DNA of 64,000 bases from Sophora flavescens (GCA_030762895.1 JAUPTC010000017.1:124001-188000); one strand, 5' to 3'. Shown: positions 45,727 to 58,123, counted from the stretch's first letter. Notes: generated by a model not told the origin, from the sequence alone. Numbers and translations: made by a program.

Positions 45727-46354
45727 AAAAAATGGCTCTTAAGATGTCGAGGAAGGTCATGCTAGAAATTTTAGAGAAACATAAGCAGTCGGGAGGGGCA
45801 GCTGGTGCAACTTCCGACATCCCCAAAGAGAAAAATGTGATCAACCTGATGGATCCATCAGAACCAGGTGGAGATGGCTTCATCATTAAGAAGTGCCATA
45901 TTGAGGAGGGGCAAGCCGAGTCCTAAACGACTCCCCTACAGCATCCCGGGAAGGCGGTAGTCCGGCAAACTTTATCCGCTCCTCCTCCAGAAGGTGTGTT
46001 TCACCAACTCCTAACTAGTCAGGTTGACATGGGGTCTGACACTGTTTTAGTATGGAATCCTTCTTTCCTTCTAAGCCTTACTCCCAACGAGAAGCTGCAA
46101 TATCTGTCAGATACAGAGCTTTGCCATTCTCTTACCCGCTCTCAGATTGCCAAGATGACCGAGATCTTAAGCTTACGTCTGGCCAGCGTGACATGTTTTT
46201 CCGACATGGAGTCCACTATGATTGATACTAAAATTTCCAATCTTGAATCCGAGAAGCAGAAGCTGCAAAAGAAAGTTGATAATGACCATCATTTGATGAG
46301 CGAATTTATCAAACTAACTCGGGAGAACGAGGAAGTGAAGAAGGAGCTGGAAAC

Positions 46355-47839
46355 TGAAGTTGACACAAGCAAACACAAGAAGGGGGGTTGATTTGTGTTT
46401 GTTAATATTTTTTGAAAACAACCTTTTAAAAACTATTTTCTCACACAAGAAATTTAACACAGAAGCAAACACATAATGATATTTTAGATACTTAACAAAA
46501 ACAATATCAAATCCCCACAGTCAGTATAAACAAATAAAGCTGTAAGAGTTTTGGGATAGAAGATTCACACAATAGATTTTATCCTGATTCACTCTCTTCC
46601 AACCAAGAGCTAAGTCCAGCCCCTTCGAGTTGAAGGTTTTATCCACTATTTCTCCAAAAAGATTACAACCAAGTATTCAACACCTCTCCAGTCTACAAGT
46701 ATTCCTTTCTTACCAAGCCTCTTCAGGCTCTAACTCTAATAAAGAGATTTAACTAATGACCTTATTAACTCACTATGTGTGAGGATATGAAAGTTTAAGA
46801 TCTGTTGAATATTTTCACAATATTCAAACTAAAGAATACAGACTCTTGCTCTTGAAAGAATATTAGAATGATAAATTATAGATTGGCAAAAAGTACTTCT
46901 TCAGTCGATGAGGTCTTCTATTTATATTGACCTTCTTCTTCACTTGAAAAACTTCAATGGTTATTTTGAATATACCCGTTTAGAGATAGCATTAAATGCA
47001 TAAAATCCGTTGTGACTGATAGCTTGATCGTGGCCATTGTGAAATGTACTCTTGGTTATCACTTTTGCACGATATGGAATGATACACCTCTGAGCAATTG
47101 TAACTTGAAAACTGTCTTTCCTCCTTTATGTAAATTCCAGTTATTCCAGCGATAAAGGTGACAGGGTACAGAGCGTTTTGCAATTCCCATTGTACTATTT
47201 TTCTTTTTGCATTTCCTTGATGGTACTATGTTTCTCTCACAAGGAAACAAATTATTAAAACAGTTAAAACAAATAGGAAGGACCAATATTCGTTTGAAAT
47301 AAATATCATAAATTCAAGTGGACCGTATTGCATTTATTCTTCTTACAAAGAACATATTAGAGATAAAAACTTGTCTACTAAAAATCCCTGTCTACTCAGT
47401 TATATGTGAGACTAATCCTATCCTCTCGTCTATCAAGTCTTTTGACTTGCTATATCTCAGTGAGTTATCTTGATCTCCGTCTAGTGACGTGGCAATTAGA
47501 GCTCCTCTACTCATGAGAAAAATTATCCTCTACTCGTTATTTTATTTCTTCGTCTACTCAATTATATTAAAGCTTTCGTCTACTTAAATAAATAAATAAG
47601 TAAATAACTTTACCAAACATTTGAGCAGCTCGTTTATAGACGTGGATTCACAAGATCAAATCCAAGCAGATATATATGGTAACTTCATCAAGGTTTTCAT
47701 AACTTATAAGATTGAAGCAATCCTGCAAAACTGGATAACCTTTTTAGATCTCAACTAACACTTTGCCAAGCAAATTTAATCATTTTGTTAACATCAAAAC
47801 TTAGATATTAATTAAATCCAAATCACTTTGGTTCCAACA
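46355..47839 (-). repeat. S1 3' LTR
   Basis: On the minus strand it begins TGTTGGAACCAAAG and ends CTTCA. Near its end a G-run (46381-46386) is flanked by CAAACACAA and TTGTGTTTG, a 9-bp inverted repeat. Confidence 0.85.
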
Positions 47840-47854
47840 ATCTCCCCTTTTTTA
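47840..47854 (-). promoter_or_regulatory. S1 polypurine tract
   Basis: Minus strand AAAAAAGGGGAGAT directly upstream of the 3' LTR start TGTTGG, the standard plant copia arrangement. Confidence 0.85.
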
Positions 47855-48289
47855 TGATGACAAAAACTAATTAAATTTGAGTAGCAAAGTCTAAGAAAGC
47901 TTACAAAGATCACCCTAAGACAAAGCATTCAAACTTTGAACAGGAAGAGCATATGACAGAAATTCAGCAACACATGTATATAGCTTATTAGATCAGTGCA
48001 ACTACTTATCAGTTGAGATAGAATCAGAGCTTTATAGTCTTTATCAAACTTATAGATAAGTTTCCGAGAAAATAAAATATATCATATCAAACGGTGTTAG
48101 AGCATGTAGACTTAGGATATATCAGAGCAATAAACAAATCATAGTAAACAATATCAGAGCATTCAAAACAGATATAGTGTGTCAAGGCATAAACATAAAA
48201 AGACATGCATATGCAGACAAGTGTATACTTTTCAAAAACTGACTTCATATTAAATTTAATTCTCTTTCCTTTCTCCCCCTTTTTTGTCA
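47855..48289 (-). other. S1 3' untranslated region
   Basis: AT-rich with repeated AGCAT and ATATCAGAGC-like phrases. No gene seen. Confidence 0.5.
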
Positions 48290-48634
48290 TCAGACAAAAA
48301 GGTAAAAGGAGTGGACTATCATTGGGGGCAGTGAGAGTGAGGGTCTTGAGATTTCAGCACTATCTTGGGCATGAGCTAGACTTGGAAGAGTGTCCAATGC
48401 TCTGGAAGTTTGAGGTTGCTCTGATGGATGAATGATAGTCAGTGCCATTGGCTGAGATGATTGCTTCTCAGAAATGCTTGATCTAGGAGAAGACTCAATA
48501 ACTTCCTCATTCTCAGTGACTGATTTAACATAATCAATCTCCACAGCAGGGTCTTCAACTATAATTTCCTCATCAATATGCTCTGAAGATGGTGATGGAG
48601 GAGGTGAAGTAGTAATTTGAACACCAATCTTCAC
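48290..48634 (-). pseudogene. Acidic Ser/Pro-rich tail, probable end of the S1 envelope-position ORF
   Basis: An open frame rich in Ser, Pro and Glu (TTSPPPSPSSEHIDEE) that lies after the larger ORF and is separated from it by an LTR fragment. It has no recognised domain. It is probably a displaced C-terminal part of the same protein, because coding-like sequence (LHLENEDAIHWAKEIPKP) ends directly at the other side of the LTR fragment. Confidence 0.45.
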
Positions 48635-48639
48635 GTGGG

Positions 48640-49069
48640 CCCCTAGCCTTCTTTATTCACGTTGACCAATTCAATTTGATCATAACTCATGTATTCTTTC
48701 ATCTATTCCATAGTCTGACTTCAGTTCTTCTTATTTATTAGACATGGACCCATGCAGCAACACTTAGTCAAATTTGAATTTGGCCTTCCTTTCATTTACA
48801 ATTAAGAGCTTAGTTTTCCTGTAGCTTCATTTCAACTTATTACAATGTTCCTCTTTGTCCTTGATACTTTTCTAAAAATCAAAATAAGAAAATCATGAGA
48901 AAAATAACTAAAATCTAATTAAAATTAATTAAATGCACACATTAACTCTAAAATAACCAAAATAGGAAAACAAAGTCTAATTTGGGCTAAATCAACCATT
49001 CAACTAAATCTAATTGATGAAATCAACTCTAAAATAATAGATAAAACATGATAAGCCAGCGGATTATCA
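48640..49069 (-). repeat. Truncated LTR fragment of an Athila-like element inside S1
   Basis: On the minus strand it begins TGATAATCCGCTGGCTTATC, the same terminal dyad as the E1/E3 LTRs, and runs about 430 bp before ending without an internal domain. No target duplication seen, so it is a truncated remnant. Confidence 0.6.
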
Positions 49070-49292
49070 AGTAGCATATTGCAGCACTGGTTTTGGTATC
49101 TCTTTGGCCCAATGAATAGCGTCTTCATTTTCAAGATGCAGGTTGGTAACAGAAAGGCCCAAAATGTCCTTGATTATGATGAATCTGCATTTGGAAAGGC
49201 CACATTTGCCTGACTTTAGGAATGACTCTTTTATCTTCTTGAGTTAGACCTGAAGTAGATGCTTCTCTAGTGCAATGAATGATTTGAGATTT

Positions 49293-52200
49293 CTAGAAGT
49301 CAGCTGCAGGCTCAGTTTCGGAAACTTGTTCAATTGAAAGAGATTCCCAATACTCCAGCAGAGTGTCATCAAAGGGTTCAGAATCAAGATCCAACATTAT
49401 TGATTCATTCTCTGGCTTCTTTCCTCTGAATCTTTGCTTCTTCTTGTCCTTATCCTTGTTGAGGTCAATCATGGGCAATCTTGGACATATCATGTAAGGG
49501 TTGATTCCAATTTTGGTCTTCTCCAAAGAATGCCTTAACCAAGTTGGAGGGACAAAGTTTGCAGCTCTGACAATCCTGAAGTGCTCAAACTCCCATTTCA
49601 GCATTTAATACATTAGAAGATCAACAAAATCAGCAACTTTGCCAAAAATGGTAGGGTGCCTGAAGGTATGCCATTTGGTGTTCTTGTCCATAATGATGGG
49701 GACATGCTTGAAGGATCTGGATCTTTTGGAGATGTCATCAGTGAGATTCATCTTGGCAGGGTCTGTGTGCCAGTCAGAGATGATGTGTCTCTCAACTCCT
49801 TCACTGAAAGACTTAAAGGGTGGATATTTGACAAGGTTAGGATAGATTTTTCCGGGAGGGAATTTCTTTAGGGGTATATGGGTGATGAGAGGTCCAAGGT
49901 GATTGTACAGTTTGGATGGTGGAAGGTCAGTAGGAATGTCAGGGTGAGGTGAATGTCAGGGGTAGATAACAGTTTCAGGTTCATAATCATACTCAGGCAA
50001 TGGATAGAAGGGTCTGGTAGAGGCAGGTTCATGTTCATGCTTATGGAACAGAATTTTCCAATCCCTTTTAACTTTGGCCCATTTTTCAGTGTTATTCTCA
50101 TACAGAACAATTGGGTCAGTATAGGGAAATCTGATTTTTCTTATCTTTGGAAGATGTGCACCAGGGCTAATACCAGTGTCTAGTTGGTTGAACTATGGGT
50201 CATTCTTAGGTATAATGGGTGGGAACTTTGGTATTTCTGGTGAGGCTATTTGTGGTTGGTCAAGGGAATTTGTTTGTGGTGAAGGCAGTGTAGGAATGTA
50301 CACATCATCTAGGATTTCAGGTTGGTTCACAGAAGCAGATACAACCATATCCATTCTATCCTCAAAGCTAGAAACTAAGGTATCTATTACTATCTTGACA
50401 GGATCATTAGCAGGAAGAATTACCTCAGTTCCCACGACAGCTTTGTCTTTTCTCTGAGGTTGCCTTCTCCTAGTTGGAATTTGGACATCAGCAGCATCAA
50501 CAGAGATAGCAATTCTGTTTCTTCAACACAGAGTTGATGGGGATCTTGTCCTCCTCATCCTCATTGTGAGATAGGATCAAGTTCCTTGTCCTCTTCTGAG
50601 AAAGTACAGATTGAGGGGCAACAACTGATGGTTCCCTAAATACAATTCCACCAGTGGGTCACTTAGGCACAGGTTTCCTTGCTGCAATGGTTTTCTTTCT
50701 AACTGTCCTTGTTAATCCAAGAACTTCTGCATTATTTTGCTCAACCATTTCTTCTTTGACCTTCATCATTTCTTCAGTCTTGGCCAAAGCAGCAGCAGTG
50801 TAAGTGCTTAGATTCATGTTGGCAATATTCATTATGCCAAAAACAATAGCATATATTGGCTTCATTTGCTCTTTTCTAATGAATAGTAGGAAGATTTTTC
50901 CTTTTGGGGTCGGTCTCCCAGACGGGTATGATATGTTTCTCAACTCCATCAGTGAGTGGTATGAAAGGATGAGTTTTGTCAAGATTGGGATAGATTTTTA
51001 TGAGGGGGAATTTGGTTAAAGGTAGGTGAGTGACTAATGGTCCTAAATCATTGTGCATTTGAGAAAGCAATTTCTTGATTAATTTACACTCAGGATGAGG
51101 TAGGTAAAGGGGTTCAACAAATGGGCTAACTTCTTCCTCATACTCAGGTAGAGGATACCATCTGACTGGAATGTGTTCTGGTTCAGGTTGGTGAGAATGG
51201 AACAAAATTTTCCATTACCTTTTAACATTGGACCAAACCTCAGATTTGCCATTGTAAAGGACAGAAGTTGGGGTGAAGGGAGGAAATAAGGTTCTCAGGG
51301 GTTTGGGGAAAGGTGCACCGGGGGAAATGCCTTCATCTGGTTGATTTAACCAGGGATCATCGACATGGATAATAGGTTGAAATTGTGAACTGGTTATTTG
51401 TGTTGGTTGGGGTGAAAGGGGTTTGGGAATATACACGTCATCTGGAGTCAAGACAGGCAGATCATCTATCATAGTTTCTAAACTAGACACTAGGGCATCT
51501 ATTGCTATTTGAACAAGATCATTGGCAAAGATGGTTACCTTAAGAGTCTTAGTTGACCTAGCTTTTCTTACTGGTTGCCTCCTTGGTTTAGTTGGAATAG
51601 GCACAGTGACCTCAGCAACAGCAACATAGGTTTTCTGCTTCTTTAGAATTGAACTGATAGGAATGCGATCCTCGTCAGCTTCCTCATCTTCATTGTGAGA
51701 GAGGATAATTCTTCTTTGCTTCTTTGTGGCAAGGGAATCAGAATGCTCCCTGATAACAATCCCACTAGCTGACCTCTTGGGGGCAAGCTTCCTTGTAGTA
51801 GTTGTCTTTTGCCTAGCTATCTTTTTAATTCCTAGGACTTCTGCATTGTTTTGTTCCACCATTTTTTCTTTAGCCTTCATTAATTCCTCAGTCTTGGCCA
51901 TTGCAGCAGCAACATAGGTACTGAGGTTCATGTTGGCTATATTCATTTTTCCAAAGTGTGCAACAGACATTAGTTTTTCAGTCAATAACCTAGCTTGCTC
52001 CTCAGTAGTCTTAGCTGCAAGAAGCTCATGTATTCCTTGATCCTTGAAAATATTGGACACAAGATGGTAGAAAGGAAGTGCAGACAGTCTTTTCTTATTC
52101 ATCATAGCGTCTCCGAATCTTCCATACAAGATTCTTGGAAGATTGATTCTTGTTTCTGTGAGAAGATGGCAGAGACATAATTTGTGCAAAGATGAGAGGT

Positions 52201-52669
52201 TGTCCTTGGATCCAACCTTGTGAAGAACCACCTTGTTGAGAAGCTGATGAAGGATGCGAACGATGTCCTTCATTTCAACAGCCTTCCAAGAGTGAGTTCT
52301 GACTGTATCTTCCTTCATGAGACAGACTTCTATAGTCTCAGAGCCACCTAAGTTTTCTTCCCATGACTCACTGAAAACTAGACCTTCCTGAGCACAGAAG
52401 ATTGCATCAGCAATAGTCTTCTCCGAGAATGTAATATTCTTTCTTAACACCGTTGAGTAGAAATCAGTTTCAGTCAGTTGGACGTTTCTCCAGAAATCCC
52501 TAATTAGGTTGAGAAAGACAGAGACCTTCTTCGTGAAGAGTCCTCCCCACCCAGCTGCATTGACATATTTGCTTATATCAAGATTGTAGTCTTGCAGCAC
52601 ACCAAGGTTGAAATGATGCTCTATAGCCAAGTTAAGTTTGTCCACGTTGAAGGTTGAAGAAGAAGCCAT
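49293..52669 (-). pseudogene. S1 envelope-position ORF with internal tandem duplication
   Basis: Starts MASSSTFNVDKLNLAIEHH at 52669, about 500 bp after the pol stop (53173). The N-terminal half resembles the putative plant transposon protein family found downstream of pol in several plant copia elements (motifs LNLIRDFWRNVQLTE, ITFSEKTIADAIFCAQEG). A Lys/Arg-rich segment and a Pro-rich segment follow. A stop at 51215 is followed in frame by further homologous coding to 50876. The middle-to-end portion is then repeated at about 50850-49650 in several frames, and a final acidic segment ends at 49293. I see no signal peptide or clear membrane anchor, so envelope here is positional only. S2 has the same start and domain. 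Confidence 0.65.
49700..51945 (-). repeat. Direct duplication of about 1.1 kb in the S1 envelope-position ORF
   Basis: The landmark phrase TTCATGTTGGCTATATTCAT at 51927 recurs as TTCATGTTGGCAATATTCAT at 50813, a period of 1114 bp. The encoded blocks ANMNLSTYVAAAMAKTEE and ANMNLSTYTAAALAKTEE, and later WKILFH, align in order. The copies are diverged, so this is an old duplication or a property of the lineage. Confidence 0.75.
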
Positions 52670-53172
52670 TTTAGGTGATCAAAGAGCTTAGGGTTTTAAA
52701 GCATAGAGAGGTAAAGAGAGACATAGCTTGAGATGTTATGAAAGCGTAAAGTTTTTCTTAGAGGGAAAGGATTACTTTTAAAGGAATTTTGAATATCAAA
52801 GGTTTTAAACAAAAAAAAACTTTTGACATGACATGTCATTATGATAAAACGACGTTGGTAACTTGGAACCATAAAAAGGTCTTGATGGGATTGATGGAAG
52901 TACTGACTCAGCAAAGAGAATAAAAGATAAATTTGTCTTGTGACAAAATAAATGAATTTATTAACACAAAAAAATGAATACCTTTAATCATAGGCAGATG
53001 TGAGCTCGTCTGAAACTATTCAAAGGACTCGATAACCAGTATCAGTGGACACGTCAAATGGACATGCAACACATTATGCAATAGACGCATAACTTCAAAT
53101 ATGTATTAGATGAGCATAGGTAATAGACGCAGTATTAGCAAACCAAATTTTTCTCGAGGCTGGACGCTTGAA

Positions 53173-54730
53173 TTAATCCACACATATCATATTAAGATGC
53201 TTCCTAATAAAGATAAATATGTCCTCTGCAAGAGGTTTAGTGAAGATATCTGCCTATTGATGATCAATATCTACAAATTGAATATCAATCACACCTTTTT
53301 GCACATAATCCCTAATAAAATGATGTTTAATCTCTATGTGCTTAGCTCTAGAATGCAAAATTGGATTCTTAGATAGATTTATTGCAGCATCACACATAAG
53401 TGGAATACTACTTACAAATACATTGTAGTCCTCCAATTGATGTTTGATCCAGAGAAGTTATGAGCAGCAACATGCAGCTGATATATACTCAGCTTCAGTA
53501 GTTGATAAAGCAATGGTACTTTGTCTTTTGCTTGACCATGAGACAAGATTAGCTCCAATGAAGTGACATCCTCCACTAGTGCTTTTTCTTTCAATTCTAT
53601 CTCCAGCATCACAGAAACCAACTAATCTGTAATCTTCATTTTTCTTAAAGCATAAACCAAGATCAGTAGTACCTTTTAAATATCTAAAAATTCTCTTAAC
53701 TGCTGATAAGTGAGATTGTCTAGGATCATATTGAAATCGAGCACATAAACATACACTGAACATAATATCAGGCCTAGACGCAGTAACATATAAGAGAGAT
53801 CCTATCATACCTCTGTATACCTTTTGGTCTACCTTGTTCTCTTTATCATCAATGTTCAGTATGGAAGTGGGGTGCATAAGAGTATTCATTGGTTTACAAT
53901 CATCCATCTTAAACTTCTTCAGACGTTCTTTTTTATACTTAGTTTGGTGGATGAGAACCTCATCCATGGTTTGTTTTACTTGAAGTCCAAGGAAGAATTT
54001 GAGTTCTCCCATCATGCTCATTTCAAACTCTTTTTGCATTAACTTAGAGAATTCTTCGCATAGAGACTCATTAGTACTTCAAAAAATAATATCATTAACA
54101 TATATATGTACAATTATGAAATTAGACTTAATGGATTTTCTAAATAAGGTTGTGTCAACCTTTCCTCTATTGAATCCATTTTCCATAATAAAGGAACTTA
54201 GTCTATCATACCAAGCCCTAGGAAGCGCTTAAGACCGTACAAAGCTTTCTTAAGCTTATATACATGTTCAGAATGAGTTTCACACTCAAAACCCGAAGGT
54301 TGCATAACATAGACTTCTTCATTAATAAAGCCATTTAGAAAAGCACTCTTAACATCCATCTGAAAAAGCATAATACTATGATGTGCAGCGAATGAAAGTA
54401 TAATTCTAATAGCTTCTAATCTAGCAACATGTGCAAAGGTTTCAGTATAATCTATACCTTCTTCTTGAGAGAAACCTTGAGCAACAAGTCTTGCTTTGTT
54501 TATTATTACCTTACCGTTTTCATCAAGTTTGTTTCTGTAAACACACTTTGTTCCAATCACTGATTTGTCTTTTCGCAGTGGAACCAGAGTCCAAATTCAA
54601 ACTGATTGAGTTCTTCGTGCATAGCTTGAATCCAAACATCATCTAGTAGAGCCTCGTCTACTGTCTTTAGTTCCAACTCAGAGACTAGTACAGAATTGTC
54701 TTGTTCTTTGAAGGTTTATCTGGTTCTTAG
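53173..54730 (-). pseudogene. S1 reverse transcriptase and RNase H
   Basis: RT blocks KARLVAQGFSQEEGIDY, FQMDVKSAFLNGFINEEVYV are present. The catalytic box reads YVND (about 54090-54105) instead of YVDD, and upstream and downstream blocks are in different frames. RNase H and tail motifs follow: RKSTSGGCHFIGANLVSWSS, STTEAEYISAA. The end corresponds to HLNMICVD-stop at 53173. Not functional. Confidence 0.85.
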
Positions 54731-55420
54731 CTTGTCATTGGGGTTTCCAATGATCTGATCTTGTGGATGATAATTCTTGAAGTACCAAGATTTTGAACTT
54801 TATCATGTTGAGAAGTGGAAGTATCTGGTTGTTGAGTGGAGTCATCTTCTTGATCATCAAATTTTATCTCAGGTGAGTCTCCTGGAATGCTTAGATCAAG
54901 ATCTGCAAAAGCTTCATCTAGCTCTGATAATTTCTTATCAGGCTGTTTGTCATCAAACTTGACCTGAATACTTTCCTCTTCTGTCAATCCTAGAATTATA
55001 AACTCTAAAGCCTTTAGATGTTTCAGAATATCCTAATAGTATTCCACTATCTATTTTAGCATCAAACTTACCAAGTTGATCTTTAGTAATCAGTATAAAG
55101 CATTTACAACCAAAAGGGTGAAAATAAGATATGTTGGGTTTTCTTCCTTTTCACAGTTCATAAGGAGTCTTATTCAGGATAGGTCTGATGTATATTCTGT
55201 TCTGAATGTAACAGGCAGTATTAACAGCTTTAGCCCAGAAGTGTCTAGGGACAGAGTTATCATTGAGCATAATCCTAACCATCTCTTGAAGAGATCTGTT
55301 CTTTCTCTCTACCACACCATTTTGCTGTGGTGTTCTAGGTATTGAGAAGTTGTGAAGGATACCACTTTCTTCACAGAACTTATAAAATAGCTCATTTTCA
55401 AACTCTCCCCCATTGTCACT
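54731..55420 (-). pseudogene. S1 integrase C-terminus and integrase-RT linker
   Basis: An acidic, Gln/Asp-rich linker (DDQEDDSTQQPDTSTSQ) precedes RT. Toward 55420 the sequence reads, in broken frames, as the copia integrase end with a GVVERKNRSLQEM-type motif on the minus strand (about 55320-55285). Confidence 0.65.
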
Positions 55421-56100
55421 TCAGATTGAAGTGATACGCATGCCTTTTTCATTATGTACACGTTTGCAGAATACAGAAAAGACCTTAAAAGACTCATCCT
55501 TGTGAGTTAGGAACATAACCCATATCCATCTAGTGTAATCGTCTACTATGACAAGACCATATTTCTTACCACTAACAGAGGTAGTCCTTGTTGGACCAAA
55601 AAGATCAAGATGTAGCAATTCTAGTGGTCTATTGGTACTAACAACTTTCTTAGATTCAAAAGAACCTTTGACTTGTTTTCCCTTTTGACATGCATCACAG
55701 AGAGCATCAGATTTGAACTTAAGGTTCGGTAGTCCTCTCACGAGGTTATGCTTGTTAAGATTTGAAATTAATTTCAAGTTGCATGACCTAGCCTTTTGTG
55801 TCAAATCCATCGCTCATCTTCAATGGACACAAGACATGAGGCACTTTGATTTGAGAGGTCCTCCAAGTCAATCTTGTAGAGATTGTTTTGCCTTTTTGCA
55901 GTGAATAAAAGTGATCCATCATCTTTGTTGACAGTACACATGTTCTTATCAAAAGACACTTCATATCCACTGTCACATAATTGACTTATGCTCAGTAGAT
56001 TGTGCTTCAAGCCATTTACTAAAACAACATTATCAATGGAGGGAAAAGGATGTTTACCAATTTTACCAATACCAATGATTTTCCCTTTCTGATTTTCTAA
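55421..56100 (-). pseudogene. S1 integrase core
   Basis: It reads the zinc-binding end CDACQKGK, then LLHLDLFGPT with the first catalytic Asp and VIVDDYTRWIWV with the second region. N-terminal frames include HNLLSISQLCDSGYEV, typical just before the integrase His-Cys domain. A stop after MRITSI and frame changes break it. Confidence 0.82.
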
Positions 56101-56362
56101 ATGTGACACAACCACCATCTTTTGGCTTAAGGTTTTGGAACATAGACCTTTCTCCCGTCATGTGTCGTGAGCAGCCACTGTCCAAGTACCAAGACATCTG
56201 TTTTCTTCCTGTTGTTAAGCAAATCTGCAACATGTGACACAGCCACTATCTTTTGGCTTAAGGTTTTGGAACATAGACCTTTCTCCCGTCATGTGTCGTG
56301 AGAAGCCACTGTCCAATTACCAAGACATCTGTTTTCTTCCCGTTGTTAAGCAAATCTGCAAC
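56101..56362 (-). repeat. 131-bp tandem duplication across the S1 protease active-site region
   Basis: Units 56101-56231 and 56232-56362 are near identical; ATCTTTTGGCTTAAGG recurs exactly 131 bp apart. On the minus strand each unit can encode the copia protease motif LDSGCSRHMTG, so the active-site Asp region is doubled and the frame is broken. Confidence 0.88.
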
Positions 56363-58052
56363 ATGTATTATCTTATCTTTAGGTACCCAAACTGACTTGG
56401 CTCCTTTCTTGTTAGCTGTCACTGGGCGAGTATGCTTAGCATATTTATTGTGTATGCATCTAGATGTAATATGCCCACCTTTTCCACACACTTTACAAAA
56501 GGTGTTGGACGAGCTAGACTTAGCTTTGGTATATTTATTTGGAACTTTTGAAGCTCTATGTTGTTTAAGTGGTTTTGACTTTTTGTGAGATGCGTCTTGC
56601 TTCTCTTTGTCATAACCAAGACAAGATTTATCATAAGGTGACCTAGAATACCTCAAAATGAGACTAAGCTTATCTGAGTCACCTACAAGCTGACAGAGAA
56701 TCAGTTAGATATGTTCTATCTTGCTTCAGTTTTGCAACTTCACAAGAGACATCAGGTTCACACACCATTTTGTCAGCTAGACTGACATTCACTGATTTTA
56801 GCTTGTGTTTTTCATTTTTGAGGTTTTGTTTCTCAGTGCAGACCCTATCACATTCTTTACATAGTTTAAAAAAAAAATTAGACTCTTATATTCTCGTGAT
56901 AATATACATGACTCATGCAACAATTCATCAAAAGCATTTTGAAGAATGGATGGGTCAGAGTCCATTACCTCAGCATCAGTGTATTCACTTTCTGTTGCAG
57001 TGTCTTCCATGAGACAAATATTTGCCTCTTCCTCAGCTTCATTTTCTTCATCTGAAGAAGACAAATCAAGATCCTCCCATGTGGCCACTAAGCCTTTCTT
57101 CTTTTTGAAGAATTTCTTTTTGTCCTTTAGCTCAGGGCAGTGAGCTTTGAAGTTACCAGGTTTCTTACATTCAAAGCACAAGGGTGGACCTTTTTCCTAG
57201 GAGTCTGACTTCTCCTTGGAAAACTTTTTATTGAATTGCTTCCTTATGAAACCACCTTTCTTTCTCCACATATGTTGAATCTTCCTGGAGATAAAGGATA
57301 ATCCATCATCATCTGATCCTTCATTATCATCAGAAGATTCAAATACATCAGATGACTCAGCAGCTTTAAGAACTTTTGATGAACTTGCTTTCTTTGCCTT
57401 TAGGTCAATAGATTTTATGTTTCTGGAATTTTCTTCTTCATTAAGTTCAAGTTCATGGACCTTGAGAGATCCAAGAAGCTCTTCCAGAGAGAGTGTATTC
57501 AGGTTTTTGGCTTCTTGAATGGCAGTTACTTTGGGTCTCCATTGCTTGGATAGACAGCTCAGGATTTTTCTGACATGATCTCTATTTTCATTATTTTTTC
57601 CAAGAGATTCGAGACTGTTGGTGATGGTTTGGAATCTTCCAAACATTTGGTCTATTATTTCATGTTCACCCATCTTGAATAGCTCATACTGATGAACTAG
57701 CATGCTGATCTTGGATTCCTTAACTTGTGAGGAACCCTCATGAGTAGGGCAAGAGTATCCCAGATTTCTTTAGCAGTATTGCAGCTGTGAACTTTGTCAT
57801 GTTCAGATCTGGTGATGGCACACATCATATAATTCTTAGCTTTAAGATTGAGTTGATGCTTTACCTTTTGATCTGCTGTCCAATCTGCTCTAGCAACCGC
57901 AGCTCCATTTTCATTTCTGGGTTCGTTATAACCAGTTTCTATGAGCTCCCCGATGTCTAGACTTTGTGCATCCAAATCATATTCTTCCAATACTCATAAT
58001 CAGAATCATCAAAGAGAGGAGTTCTGTTGATAGCTCGTCCTTCTGCATCCAT
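56258..58052 (-). pseudogene. S1 gag with zinc knuckles, frameshifted
   Basis: A start ATG at 58050-58052 leads into SDYEYWKNMI, then a frameshift into AQSLDIGELIETGYNEP. Motifs YELFKMGEHEIIDQMFGRFQ and LSKQWRPKVTAIQEAKNL are copia gag. A first knuckle MCFECKKPGNFKAHC has Asn where His is expected. An acidic tail follows (LDLSSSDEENEAEEEANICLM). A second knuckle CKVCGKGGHITSRC (about 56510-56470) is canonical CX2CX4HX4C. At least three frame breaks. Confidence 0.82.
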
Positions 58053-58109
58053 GGTTGTTGGATCGTACTCCCTCATCACTTGTTAGATGCTCAGCCCTTT
58101 CGAGGCTGA

Positions 58110-58121
58110 GCTCTGATACCA
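58110..58121 (-). promoter_or_regulatory. S1 primer-binding site, initiator Met tRNA
   Basis: The minus strand reads TGGTATCAGAGC two bases inside the 5' LTR, the usual plant copia primer site. Confidence 0.95.
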
Positions 58122-58123
58122 AC

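Larger units (their letters stand above)
39319..46354 (+). pseudogene. Putative gypsy-type transposon-domain protein gene, split by E2D and truncated by S1
   Basis: ATG at 39319 starts an Ala/Val-rich leader, then a domain resembling the plant putative gypsy-type transposon family (motifs RLPFTIFELVMLRSLNVASSQL, HPNSWCFIRAFDIVCKYFG). E2D interrupts it at 39814. After removing E2D and one CTGTG the frame continues, with a TAG four codons later where Trp is expected, through a segment with STSWKGFKAGFFKV. A GT-AG intron (45655-45726) joins it in frame to a Lys-rich exon. A stop at 45924-45926 interrupts the frame, and a predicted coiled coil (SNLESEKQKLQKKVDN) runs until S1 cuts it at 46354. 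The 3' end is lost. Such proteins are common in plant repeats; their role is not established. Confidence 0.72.

Noticed and set aside
49293..52669. Calling this ORF a true viral envelope glycoprotein
   Set aside because: I see no signal peptide, furin-type site or clear membrane anchor, and the N-terminal part resembles a plant transposon-associated domain. Only the position matches an envelope gene.
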